64,000 bases of DNA, taken from positions 1-64,000 of the forward strand of contig NZ_AP018294.1 in the NCBI RefSeq assembly GCF_002368415.1, given 5' to 3'. The DNA comes from Calothrix sp. NIES-4105 (lineage in GTDB: Bacteria > Cyanobacteriota > Cyanobacteriia > Cyanobacteriales > Nostocaceae). A model generated the notes under the pieces. It did no database searches. It saw only the letters and a program-made list of their open reading frames with translations, and was not told where the DNA came from. Position numbers and translations under genes: made by a program. This document shows, one piece after another, positions 16,301-25,053 of the stretch (within the stretch, counting starts at the first letter, position 1; the number at the start of each line of letters is the position of its first letter).

Positions 16301-16614
16301 TGTACTTAAGCACTAATATACATTAGCGCAAGAATATTACTATACAATTTCACTATAGTCAAATAATGCAATTGTGCTTTTGTACAAAAGTAATATTGAA
16401 TAAATATACATTAGTAAGATTGTGTTTTAAATAATTTGTTTTTAAAACTACACAACTCATAATTTTTTTACAAACCTGTTTTTGACCGACCGACAGGGAG
16501 TGTCAAAAATAGGTACTGGGAGGGGGTCGTGGGGGACGGGCGGCAGCCCTCCCCCAGCCATGTGGATAGTACTAGTTAATTTGAATTACTTATCGCCCGC
16601 TTGGGAGTACTGAA
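16301..16614. other. Intergenic region upstream of parA with strong G/C hairpin
   Basis: Near 16312-16425 there are ATATACATTAG repeats, probably the parA promoter region. Near 16485-16500 is GACCGACCGACAGGGAG, followed at 16530-16556 by a strong hairpin: TGGGGGA-C-GGGC, loop GGCA, GCCC-TCCCCCA. No T-tract follows, so it is not a simple terminator. It stands out from the AT-rich surroundings and might be a replication or transfer element. No gene is seen. Confidence 0.45.
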
Positions 16615-16953
16615 TTATATTGGCGCCGTTTCTATTGTTTCAAGTACGGACTCAAACCATCTCAAGTGTTGAACTGTTTTATCACGCCCCTTTGCTGTGC
16701 CAAGTGTCAGCTGTGAATGTGCCTTACCTTTATCTGTGGGCAGATAGTCGGGATTGCCTTCTGGGTTACGTATTTGAAAGCCTTGTTCAATCAACAGTTT
16801 GTTAACTCGCTGTGATGACCACGCTTCGCCAGTACGTTCAGTAAGTATCTCGCCCAATTGTTTAGGCGCCAGTAGTTTAGCTTCCACCGGGATAAGGAGC
16901 ATTGACTTTGCTTCTTCTGCTTCTTCACGTAAGTGAGGGTATCTCTTACCCAT
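16615..16953 (-). CDS. KilAC-like C-terminal part of split antirepressor
   Basis: The 112-residue product resembles the C-terminal half of BRO/KilAC phage antirepressors: AKLLAPKQLGEILTERTGEA, then SSQRVNKLLIEQGFQ and YLPTDKGKAHSQL. In the usual protein this follows directly on a Bro-N domain through a linker. Here the Bro-N gene stops at 16959, 5 bp before this ATG. Reading the junction one frame over gives ALNAMGKRYPHL, which would join the two. It is either the second half of a frameshifted gene or a separately translated protein. Confidence 0.65.
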   Translation of the reverse strand: MGKRYPHLREEAEEAKSMLLIPVEAKLLAPKQLGEILTERTGEAWSSQRVNKLLIEQGFQIRNPEGNPDYLPTDKGKAHSQLTLGTAKGRDKTVQHLRWFESVLETIETAPI

Positions 16954-16958
16954 TGCAT

Positions 16959-17408
16959 TTAACGCAGTGCGCCGGCTACTATTTTTTGGTCAAGTCCCGC
17001 CTTACCGAGTGTTAAATCAAGCAAGGTGGAAATTTCCTCTAAGGATGGTATCGGGAGTTGAGGCGCCTCAACCTCAACTTGTGGTAGTTCGTATTTGCCA
17101 GTACGGCGGATGGTTGGAATTACGTCTCTTGTAATCCACTTCTTAAATCGTTTCGCCTGTGGCTTGCGACTGGTGAGAGTAAGAGAATACAGACCAGACT
17201 CGTTAACCGTTGCCAGTTCTTGCTTTCCACCAGGGGTGTCGATAATAGCGACACCCTTTTCATCCTCATCAAGTCGGCTAAGTGCGTCACGATTGTTGCG
17301 TATGTCTAGCACTGCACAAACATCAACGGCAATCCATTCGGGTTTGTCAGCCGTACCAACAAAACGAACTTCTTTGGACTCAAAATTGAAAATAGTTAAA
17401 TTACTCAT
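16959..17408 (-). CDS. BRO-N domain antirepressor
   Basis: The 149-residue protein has a Bro-N/AntA-type domain: FNFESKEVRFVGTADKPEWI, AVDVCAVLDIRN, LATVNESGLYSLTLTSRKPQ and AKRFKKWITRDVIPTIRRTG. Such proteins come from phages and plasmids and counter repressors. The C-terminus breaks off at VAGALR, where the family normally continues into the KilAC-type domain that is encoded next. A similar hairpin leader precedes this gene and the upstream small gene (17468-17737). Confidence 0.75.
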   Translation of the reverse strand: MSNLTIFNFESKEVRFVGTADKPEWIAVDVCAVLDIRNNRDALSRLDEDEKGVAIIDTPGGKQELATVNESGLYSLTLTSRKPQAKRFKKWITRDVIPTIRRTGKYELPQVEVEAPQLPIPSLEEISTLLDLTLGKAGLDQKIVAGALR

Positions 17409-17425
17409 GATTTTTTACCAAGAAA

Positions 17426-17447
17426 GAGGCGCAGTATGTGGCGCCTC
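17426..17447 (-). promoter_or_regulatory. GAGGCGC/GCGCCTC hairpin in the BRO leader
   Basis: GAGGCGC (17426-17432), eight bases, GCGCCTC (17441-17447), between the small gene at 17468 and the BRO start. A similar AAGGCGC/GCGCCTT pair lies at 17769-17800 upstream of the small gene. Both are preceded on the plus strand by CAAAGAAAGG or CAAGAAAGAGG. They may be terminators or leader structures; no long T-run is present. Confidence 0.35.
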
Positions 17448-17467
17448 ATAAGTGATGGGAAAACTGG

Positions 17468-17737
17468 TTAAATCAACATTCCGCTTCTGTCGATAATTGC
17501 TTGCTGCGCTATAAGTGCGGTGTCAAAGCGTTCTTCGCATGTGATTAGCGATGGTTGTGCCACCCACTTACCATCTAACGCTTGGTAAAAGGAACCAAGT
17601 AAGTTCCAGCCCTTCCACAATCTGTATAAAGGACCGAAGTCCGAATCTTCTACGCTGTCTACTTCGTATTCATTGGGTAGTTGCTGTTCGGTGGGTACAG
17701 CAACAGCTCGCTCAATAACAATCATTGCTTGAGTCAT
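17468..17737 (-). CDS. Small hypothetical protein
   Basis: The 89-residue acidic protein (MTQAMIVIERAVAV at the start, LYRLWKGWNLLGSFYQALDG in the middle) shows no family I know. It is the first gene after the 8-bp repeat array on the minus strand and precedes the antirepressor genes, so it is probably part of the same phage-like regulatory unit. Confidence 0.5.
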   Translation of the reverse strand: MTQAMIVIERAVAVPTEQQLPNEYEVDSVEDSDFGPLYRLWKGWNLLGSFYQALDGKWVAQPSLITCEERFDTALIAQQAIIDRSGMLI

Positions 17738-17822
17738 AATTAGAAAGTTCCTATGATTGGGACAAAGAAAGGCGCTTTAGTTTTCCAGACCGGGCGCCTT
17801 CTCTTATAATCATTATATATAA

Positions 17823-17880
17823 TTAGTTAACTAGTTAATTAGTTAATGTGGAAAAATTAATCAATTATGTGTTTAGTTAA
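17823..17880. promoter_or_regulatory. 8-bp operator-like repeats between divergent genes
   Basis: TTAGTTAA, CTAGTTAA and TTAGTTAA lie head to tail at 17823-17846, with a fourth TTAGTTAA at 17873-17880. The first two units form the palindrome TAGTTAACTA. They sit between the HTH gene (start 17928) and the antirepressor operon (start 17737), as in a phage switch. The HTH protein is the obvious candidate to bind them; this is inferred. Confidence 0.55.
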
Positions 17881-17927
17881 ATAATTAGCTAGTGAGTTAA
17901 GCAATAAGATGGTTAAGATGGTGTAAC

Positions 17928-18188
17928 ATGACCGATATATTATTGATGCCCAAGAACAAGCGAGCGCAACGAACCCTCAAGACGGTGATTCGCTGCAATC
18001 TGCAAAAAATGATGGATGAGCGAGGTTTGTCGCAATTAGCACTAGCTTTTGAAACCAAGCTAGCAGTGGGTACGATTGGCAGTTTGTGTCGTAACCAATT
18101 TACGCGCATCGATTGTGAAACCGCACTAGTGCTATGTGAATTCTTTGACTGCGGATTATGCGATTTGTTTGAAATAGTGAATTTATAA
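17928..18188 (+). CDS. Cro/XRE-type helix-turn-helix protein
   Basis: The 86-residue protein has an HTH of XRE type: IRCNLQKMMDERGLSQLALA, then TKLAVGTIGSLCRNQFTRID and ETALVLCEFFDCGLCDLFEI, the usual five-helix arrangement of Cro or SinR-like repressors. It is divergent from the antirepressor operon across the repeat array. A second in-frame ATG at 17946 would shorten it by six residues. It is probably the regulator of the switch. Confidence 0.75.
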   Translation: MTDILLMPKNKRAQRTLKTVIRCNLQKMMDERGLSQLALAFETKLAVGTIGSLCRNQFTRIDCETALVLCEFFDCGLCDLFEIVNL

Positions 18189-18231
18189 GGTTTTTGGTGA
18201 GAATGGTTAGTATAATTTAACCCTCATCACA

Positions 18232-19905
18232 TTACCTAACATTCTTCAGCGATTCCACACTACTGCTGAACATGTCAGCAAATATACTCATTACTGTTCT
18301 ATCCCTAATCTTGATATTCGTATTCACTCCCATCCCCGACTGCAACGCGATATTACGTCCCTGAACATTTAACTGTTGACTATCAAGTTCCACCTTTGCA
18401 GGGAATCTATAGAATGGGTATATTTGGTCAGGTGGTAGTGCATCAGAACCAATCGACACGAGCTTACCTTTGATATCTCCAAATTCGCTAAATGGGAATG
18501 AGTCTATCCTGACATCAACAGTCATTCCCTCTTTGACAAACCCAATATCTTTGTTAGTGATATAAACTTTAGCGATTAGTTTATCAGTAGGAACTATCTT
18601 TAATATGGGTTCGGTTGATGATGCAACAAATCCTGGTGTGTGTGCTTTTAATTCAAATACTTTACCTGCAACAGGCGCCTTAATTTCCTGATACTTCAAG
18701 TTCATCTTAGTTTGACTAATCTGTGAATCAGTCTCAGCAATCCTTTTATTATTTTCGACAATTGCTTTCGTTAATTGACTATCAATTTCTGCGATACGTT
18801 TATTATTATCAGCTATTTTATCAAGCCAGTCTTTACGCGATACTGCTACCGTGTTTTGTAATTTAGCTTGTCCACCAGATATTTCTGCTAATAATCGTGC
18901 TTTTTCTTGGGTAAGTTGGTCAAGTTGAGATTGTGCGTTACGCACTTCTTCTTGTTGTTTGAGTAATTGAATCTGGGATATTGCCCCCTGTTTAGCCAAT
19001 CCACCAATATTATTAAGAATACCTTGGTTCATTTTTAGAGTATCTTTGGTAGAGGCAATCTTAATATCGGTTTGTTCGACTTGCCGCTTGAGTTGTTCAA
19101 TTTCTGATTGTGATGCAGTAACGCGCGCGTCTAATTCAATTTGACTACTGGCAATACGTTCCCTTTGGTCGATAGACAATTTACCTGTAGAACCACCATC
19201 CAAGTGGGTACGGTACATTTGATTTTCTGCTACCAATGCAGCACGACTTTTGGTTAAGTCTATCATTGATGCAGGTACTTGTAATGAGGTAACATCAATA
19301 CTGGCGCTACGCAATTGTGAAGTATAAAAGTTATTTTCTTGCACAAGAGAAGTGCGTACTTTCTGGAATGATTCTAGTTGAGCGGCGGCGGTGGTATTAT
19401 CAAATGTGATGAGGCGTTCTCCCTCTTTTACTAGAGTACCATCTTTTACGTGAATATCTTTGACTACTCCACCGACTGGTGCTTGTACATCTTTGGTGGC
19501 GCCACTTGCTTCAAGTTTACCAGTTGCCGATACAGCTTCTTCGATTTTAGCAACGTTAGCCCATATAATTGTACCAGTAGTAGCTACCATCAATCCCCAT
19601 AGTATTGCCCTTGACCACTTTCTTGGTTGTTTTAATATTACAGGTTGTTCAAAAGACGGAACGGAGCGTGGTGCATAGTTAGGTGGTTTGGGTTGGATTT
19701 CTTCAGAGGGTTGTGAAGCTTTTTTGGCTAATTCTTCTAATTGTTCGATGGAGATTGCTGAGGGTATAGATGAATCAGATTTACCATTGCCATTATGAGT
19801 ATTCTCATTATTACTATTTCCGTTGTTACTATTCCCATGATGACCATTGCCATTATTTGAATAGCTGCCCGAACCGTTATTACCGTTACCGTTATTATTA
19901 TTCAT
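18232..19905 (-). CDS. HlyD-family membrane fusion protein
   Basis: The 557-residue protein starts with a 42-residue Asn/Gly-rich tract, then a proline-rich segment and one membrane helix at about 98-118. A biotinyl-lipoyl-like half (GVVKDIHVKDGTLVKEGERL) follows, then a long coiled coil (about 175-410) and the second half of the lipoyl/barrel region (IKAPVAGKVFELKAHTPGFV). This is the layout of type I secretion adaptor proteins that link the ABC exporter to an outer membrane channel. It is last in the PpiC-ABC-HlyD operon, 129 bp after the ABC stop. No TolC gene is in the window, so a chromosomal one would be used. Confidence 0.9.
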   Translation of the reverse strand: MNNNNGNGNNGSGSYSNNGNGHHGNSNNGNSNNENTHNGNGKSDSSIPSAISIEQLEELAKKASQPSEEIQPKPPNYAPRSVPSFEQPVILKQPRKWSRAILWGLMVATTGTIIWANVAKIEEAVSATGKLEASGATKDVQAPVGGVVKDIHVKDGTLVKEGERLITFDNTTAAAQLESFQKVRTSLVQENNFYTSQLRSASIDVTSLQVPASMIDLTKSRAALVAENQMYRTHLDGGSTGKLSIDQRERIASSQIELDARVTASQSEIEQLKRQVEQTDIKIASTKDTLKMNQGILNNIGGLAKQGAISQIQLLKQQEEVRNAQSQLDQLTQEKARLLAEISGGQAKLQNTVAVSRKDWLDKIADNNKRIAEIDSQLTKAIVENNKRIAETDSQISQTKMNLKYQEIKAPVAGKVFELKAHTPGFVASSTEPILKIVPTDKLIAKVYITNKDIGFVKEGMTVDVRIDSFPFSEFGDIKGKLVSIGSDALPPDQIYPFYRFPAKVELDSQQLNVQGRNIALQSGMGVNTNIKIRDRTVMSIFADMFSSSVESLKNVR

Positions 19906-20034
19906 AACTAGTTTGTATAATTAAAAGTGTGAATATTGTTTGCAATTAGGTAATTTTTAATCGATAATTACTGATTGATATATATAATTAGCGGCTGATT
20001 TTTTTACCTATAAACACTCGTGTTGTTAATTGTT

Positions 20035-22992
20035 TTATCCCCCAGATGCTTCTTGTTGCTGATAGAGACAGTAATACAATCCCTTCATTGCCATTAATTC
20101 GTTGTGAGTGCCTTGTTCTGCCACCTTTCCTTGACTCATCATTAAGATAATGTCAGCATTCTTAATAGTTGCGAGACGGTGCGTAATGAATAGCACTGTT
20201 CTACCTCTAAATGCAGCTTGTAGGTTTGAACAAACTTGTCGCTCTGTGGCATAATCAAGTGCGCTGGTTGCTTCGTCCATAATCAACAACGGTGGGTTTT
20301 GCAGTACCGTGCGCGCGATTGCCATTCTTTGTCTTTGTCCCCCAGATAATGCTGAACCTCTTTCACCAACGCGCGAACTGTAACCATTGGGCAGGTTCAT
20401 GATAAAGTCGTGGGCACAAGCAATTTTGGCAGCTTCGACAATCTCTTCTGGTGTTGCATTGGGAATTGTTAAGGCAATATTCTCTTGTACGGTGGTATCA
20501 AATAGGAGAGTATCTTGCAGTACCATCCCAATTTGTTGACGTAGCGAGTACAATTCAACCTTGCTAATGTCGTACCCATCAATGAGGATTCTTCCCGCAT
20601 CGAGTTCGTATAATCTGGGAATTAGTTTAGTGAGAGTACTTTTCCCGGCACCACTTTGTCCCACAACCCCAACAAACGCACCCTTGGGAATTTCTATTGA
20701 TACACTATTAAGTTGTGGGTTGGGGGATTTAGCAAATGAGAAGGTGACGTTTTCGTATTTGACTTGCCCCCTAATTGCTGGCATTGGGATATTATTTCTA
20801 CCAGCCAATTCGCTTTCCTGGGGGGTGTCGAGAATATCAGCTAATCGTTCCAATGATAATGCAGTTTCTTGAAAGTTCTGCCACAGTTGGATTAATCGTA
20901 ATAGTGGACTTGTGACATAACCAGCGATAATCCTAAATGCGATTAATTCTCCTAATGTGATTTCCTGCTGTAATACTAAATAGGCGCCTACCCATAATAA
21001 AAGTAAACTGGATAATTTGTTGAGGAAGTTAGATAACGAACCTGCTGTATTGGATGTGAGTACATTATCAAAGCTGGCACTGATATATTTACTATAGCGT
21101 TGTTGCCACTGCCATCTTGAATTTAGTTCAATATTCTGTGCTTTGACTGTCTGGATACCAGATACTACTTCAACTAAATACGATTGGGTTTCCGCATTAC
21201 GTTCTGCTTTAGTACGAGTTTGACTGCGGATGATTGGCGCGAATATAAATGTTAATAAGGCAAATAATGGTACAGTTGCTAGTGCTACTATGGTAAGTAA
21301 CCAACTGTAAAATATCATTACTACAATATAGATTACCGAGAATATAGCATCTAGTACTACCGTCAGGGCTGTACCTGTGAGGAATGAGCGAATATTCTCT
21401 AATTCGTTTATCCTTGATGATATTTCTCCTACTGGCCGCTTTTCAAAGTAGCGTAGTGGTAATCTTAACAAGTGGTCGATAACCTCTGAACCTAAAGATA
21501 AATCGATACGGTTGGTGGTATCTACAAATAGGTTAGTACGCAACCAGGTAATTATTCCCTCAATGATTGCCATTGCTATCAACACAAATCCCAATACGTT
21601 GAGTGTGTTGACACCATTTTGGATAATTACTTTATCAATAATTACTTGGGTAACGAGTGGGTTAGCGAGTCCTAATAATTGTACAAATAATGATGCAATA
21701 AATACTTCGATTAATACGGTTTTATGTTTTTTGATTGCCGGGAGAAACCAACTTAGATTAAATCGCTTCTTGGGTGTTTCTGGTGTTGATTGTACAAGGA
21801 GTACTTGTCCTTCTTCACCCCAGATATCGATAAAAGCAGCAGGCTTTTTACGAACGATACCCTGTTCGGGGATAGCAAGTACTAATTCTTTTTCGGTAGC
21901 ATGGTAAAGAATTGCAAAACTGTCTTGCCAAGGAATTAATACTGGTGTAGGTAATTTAGATACTGCAACTGCGGGTACTTCCGCTAGTTGTACTTTCAAC
22001 CCCATCAATTCGGCAACGGCGCCACATATTTCAATTGATATTTTACCAGTACGTTGATGATTGTTGACTAACGCACGTTTGAGTACATCTTTCTTCCACG
22101 GTGTGTTCCAATATTGCGATAGCATTTGGAAACAAGCAAGTGTTGCATCAACTGGCCCTCTACCATGAATGTAGGGATATTTGGTTTGTTGCTTATTGGT
22201 TGATTCTACTACTTCTGGTTTCTCTGGTGCGAATGGTACACTATCATTATGATTAGAATTGGTTGTTATTGCTAGAGTATCTGTGGTTGTAGATTGCTCA
22301 AATGATAATGTATGGTCAGCAAACCCGATAAGGCGAATTCCCTTACCAGTAGATTGAATATCATCGCCATTACTAGGATTGATAACGCTACCAATTGGAT
22401 AGTTACTACCCTCACTGCTAACAAACCATAGTAGATTGGGGTCGATTTGATCCAGTGGGGTTTTACCAGATGGTAAGTTTAAAATAGTAGCATGATTTAA
22501 TGCTCGAATTGCTAATTCTTTTAAGTCATTAACAACCTTACCTCGACGATTAAGTTCGGCGCCTATTAAGTCGTATATTTCTATTATATTTATTTCGTTA
22601 CGAAAATATGTAGCGATGTCAGGTTGTTTATTTAATAATTCTAGAAAGTCCGGTACTTTGATAGTGAGGCAGACTGATTCGACTGATGCAATAACTGTTT
22701 CACATGGTACATTTCTTATAATACTAGTGGCGCCGCAGAAAGCACCTGGTTCGAGTCGAGATAACGTTTGTGGCGCTTCTATACCGGGTTGATATCCTAA
22801 TAACCGTGCTTGCCCTGAGTAGATAATATAAATGTTAGCAGGCAGGTTATCTTTGACTAAAATTGCCTGACCCATTCGGTAACGTAATGGTTCAATTAAA
22901 TTTACAAAGCGCTCAAGTACCGTTGGTTCGAGCTTGTCAAACGGTGGGGTTTTAGCTAGGAATTCGTAGTAGATATTAGTACTAGTGGTCAT
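20035..22992 (-). CDS. HlyB-type ABC exporter with cNMP-binding and inactive C39 domains
   Basis: In order, the 985 residues hold a cyclic-nucleotide-binding-like domain (about 10-130), a C39-like domain (about 268-400), a six-helix membrane domain (about 425-700) and an ATPase domain with Walker A GQSGAGKST (about 776), signature LSGGQ (about 881), DEATSALD and the H-loop THR. In the C39 domain the usual catalytic DCG is DAT, and the catalytic His position is also lost (WQDSFAILYHA). It is therefore a non-cleaving C39-like domain, as in HlyB, suited to exporting a protein without a leader peptide. It overlaps the PpiC gene by 4 bp. The cargo is probably the giant protein next door. Confidence 0.9.
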   Translation of the reverse strand: MTTSTNIYYEFLAKTPPFDKLEPTVLERFVNLIEPLRYRMGQAILVKDNLPANIYIIYSGQARLLGYQPGIEAPQTLSRLEPGAFCGATSIIRNVPCETVIASVESVCLTIKVPDFLELLNKQPDIATYFRNEINIIEIYDLIGAELNRRGKVVNDLKELAIRALNHATILNLPSGKTPLDQIDPNLLWFVSSEGSNYPIGSVINPSNGDDIQSTGKGIRLIGFADHTLSFEQSTTTDTLAITTNSNHNDSVPFAPEKPEVVESTNKQQTKYPYIHGRGPVDATLACFQMLSQYWNTPWKKDVLKRALVNNHQRTGKISIEICGAVAELMGLKVQLAEVPAVAVSKLPTPVLIPWQDSFAILYHATEKELVLAIPEQGIVRKKPAAFIDIWGEEGQVLLVQSTPETPKKRFNLSWFLPAIKKHKTVLIEVFIASLFVQLLGLANPLVTQVIIDKVIIQNGVNTLNVLGFVLIAMAIIEGIITWLRTNLFVDTTNRIDLSLGSEVIDHLLRLPLRYFEKRPVGEISSRINELENIRSFLTGTALTVVLDAIFSVIYIVVMIFYSWLLTIVALATVPLFALLTFIFAPIIRSQTRTKAERNAETQSYLVEVVSGIQTVKAQNIELNSRWQWQQRYSKYISASFDNVLTSNTAGSLSNFLNKLSSLLLLWVGAYLVLQQEITLGELIAFRIIAGYVTSPLLRLIQLWQNFQETALSLERLADILDTPQESELAGRNNIPMPAIRGQVKYENVTFSFAKSPNPQLNSVSIEIPKGAFVGVVGQSGAGKSTLTKLIPRLYELDAGRILIDGYDISKVELYSLRQQIGMVLQDTLLFDTTVQENIALTIPNATPEEIVEAAKIACAHDFIMNLPNGYSSRVGERGSALSGGQRQRMAIARTVLQNPPLLIMDEATSALDYATERQVCSNLQAAFRGRTVLFITHRLATIKNADIILMMSQGKVAEQGTHNELMAMKGLYYCLYQQQEASGG

Positions 22993-23762
22993 TGTGTTAC
23001 CAGGACAGGAATAGATGATGGGATAGCGGGATTGTCATTAACAAGAGAAATTGGTGTGTTTTTAATTTCTTCTGCCAACCATTGTTCAAATAAATGGTTG
23101 AGCAACATGGCACGTGTCGCATCATCTAGCTGTGCCCCTATAAACTTTTCGAGGCGTACAATTACATACCAGTTTTCCAACTTCATCGGTGGTAACACTT
23201 GTCCTGGTTTTGATGTACCCAATTTTTGTGCTATTGCTGGATGGGCTTGGGATATGGGAACAGGACCAATTAACCCACCTGTTTGTGCTTCGGCGCCTTG
23301 TGAATATTCTTTTGCACAGTCAGCAAATGTGGCATCACCATCTTGAATGCGAAAGAATAATTCCTGTGCTATTTCGCTATTATCTGTACGGAGAAGGGAA
23401 TATACAACTTTATCAAGTTGGGATTTACATTGGAGGAAATATTGTTCGAGCTTGTTTTCCCATGTGGCGATTTTGAATTTTTCTACCCGCAATTCCCTTG
23501 TAGCTATGGCTTCTAATTGTTGAGGCGTAATACAAAGTTGTTGTTGTGCTGCAGTTATAGCTTCAGTTGTAGTTAGCTTGTGATGTTGAAAAAATTGTTC
23601 TATTGTTGTGGCTTTCTCTTCGGGAGTTAATTCGATAGCGGCAATGGCTTTATCGATAATTACTTCACGTTGGAGTATATGTAATAGTTTATGCCCAGCT
23701 AGCAAGTGGGGTAATTCTGCTGGTTGTATTGTTTGGTTGCCAATTCGGATTGAGGAAGCCAT
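22989..23762 (-). CDS. PpiC/parvulin-type peptidyl-prolyl isomerase
   Basis: The 257-residue protein has a SurA-like helical N-terminus and a parvulin domain at about 115-215, with DATFADCAKEYSQGAEAQTG, GLIGPVPISQ and KPGQVLPPMKLENWYVIVRL. It would assist folding of the exported protein. No signal peptide is seen, which suggests a cytoplasmic or membrane-associated role beside the exporter. It is the first gene of the PpiC-ABC-HlyD operon, a common cyanobacterial type I secretion arrangement. Confidence 0.85.
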   Translation of the reverse strand: MASSIRIGNQTIQPAELPHLLAGHKLLHILQREVIIDKAIAAIELTPEEKATTIEQFFQHHKLTTTEAITAAQQQLCITPQQLEAIATRELRVEKFKIATWENKLEQYFLQCKSQLDKVVYSLLRTDNSEIAQELFFRIQDGDATFADCAKEYSQGAEAQTGGLIGPVPISQAHPAIAQKLGTSKPGQVLPPMKLENWYVIVRLEKFIGAQLDDATRAMLLNHLFEQWLAEEIKNTPISLVNDNPAIPSSIPVLVTQ

Positions 23763-24350
23763 AGCGAGTGGTGAAGCACCTTGTGGGGTAGGAAGTTGGT
23801 AGAGTAAACCTCCCGCATCATGGCTTAAGTAAAGTAATTATGGCAACAGCGACTATACGCATTTTAGAAGCAGATACGTCCGTGTTGGTGCTGAAATAGC
23901 AGTATTAATACTTATTAATACTGTTATAGATAGTCTAATTGTCCGCTAACTGGTTTACCCAAAGCCTTTTGCACAGGCGCCTTTTTTTGTAACTTTGAAA
24001 GCATACGAATCAAAATATAAATATTAATTATGGCAAATTGTCTACCAAGCAGTGTTAATAAAACACTCCTCAAACTATTAAATATTAACCAGACAATCTA
24101 AGGATACTTTTACCCGACACATAAGGTGTAAATAGCTTTTTGGGCTGTTTACTACAAAAAAGCATCGCTTCTACGTATTTACGTGTTAATGCTGTTGTGC
24201 GCTTATTTTAATTATGCTAATAAATAAATGCATTGCCACTGTAAAGAAGGGCGCTATTAAAGCCAAATATCTGTAGTTTATAGTTCTTACAATTTTGTTC
24301 TGAAAGTATAAAATAAATTATGATGATAGAAGAGGCGAAAAATAAATTAA
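23763..24350. other. Intergenic, about 590 bp, promoter region
   Basis: No coding frame is convincing. It must contain the promoter of the secretion operon (minus strand) and of the gene at 24351 (plus strand). A GGCGCC followed by seven Ts lies near 23977-23989; it looks like a weak terminator stem, but no gene ends there. Confidence 0.35.
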
Positions 24351-24974
24351 ATGACTAAATTTAAAGCTTTGGTTATTTTACCTCAAGATACAGATAATAT
24401 TTCGGAGAAAGTAGCAGAACTTCTCAATCCTTACTACTCTGAACTAGAAGTTGAACCATACAAAGAATATTTAAATCAAGCACAACTTCAAGCGGAAATG
24501 CAACGTCTGTCAACTTTTTCAAAAGAAGATATTGAAAATTTGGTAGCAGAATATGAGGTTTCAGGTGAAAACTTAATAGAAAATTTAGCTCTTATTAACC
24601 TCGATTGGTACGAAGAAGATATTGCAGGTGTTGACGAACATGGTTCCTACCGTATAACAACTGTTAATCCTAAAGGTAAATTTGACTGGTACAGTATTAT
24701 TGAAGCAGAACCCAGAGAACTCGAAGTACCTATTAGCTACCCATGTCGAGTAGCAGATTTACCTGATATTGTTCCATATGCTCTTATCACTCCTGATAGT
24801 CAGTGGTATGAAGCAGGAACAGAAGTAGGCGTGCAGGCTCTCAAGACAATTTACTTATCTGGTAATGGTGATACAAATGTTAATGAAGAAGAGTTTAATT
24901 GGAATTTGAAAGTTAAAGAAATTCTTGCTTGCTATCCAGATTACCTTGCTGTTGGTTTAAATTGTCACATATAG
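24351..24974 (+). CDS. Conserved hypothetical protein, possible immunity protein
   Basis: The 207-residue protein begins MTKFKALVILPQDTDNISEK and continues LLNPYYSELEVEPYKEYLNQ. This N-terminal block occurs in many phage and bacterial proteins of unknown function. The rest is acidic (WYEEDIAGVDEHGSY, WYEAGTEVG). It ends 79 bp from, and on the opposite strand to, the toxin end of the giant RHS gene. Acidic proteins next to the 3' end of polymorphic toxin genes are often immunity proteins, but these are usually in the same direction, so the idea is weak. Confidence 0.55.
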   Translation: MTKFKALVILPQDTDNISEKVAELLNPYYSELEVEPYKEYLNQAQLQAEMQRLSTFSKEDIENLVAEYEVSGENLIENLALINLDWYEEDIAGVDEHGSYRITTVNPKGKFDWYSIIEAEPRELEVPISYPCRVADLPDIVPYALITPDSQWYEAGTEVGVQALKTIYLSGNGDTNVNEEEFNWNLKVKEILACYPDYLAVGLNCHI

Positions 24975-25053
24975 GTTGCCTCTCGTCGGGCAACCATGTA
25001 ACAGGCATCGTAAAATACTAGAGATGACAATTAAACTTTAATCTGCACCATGC

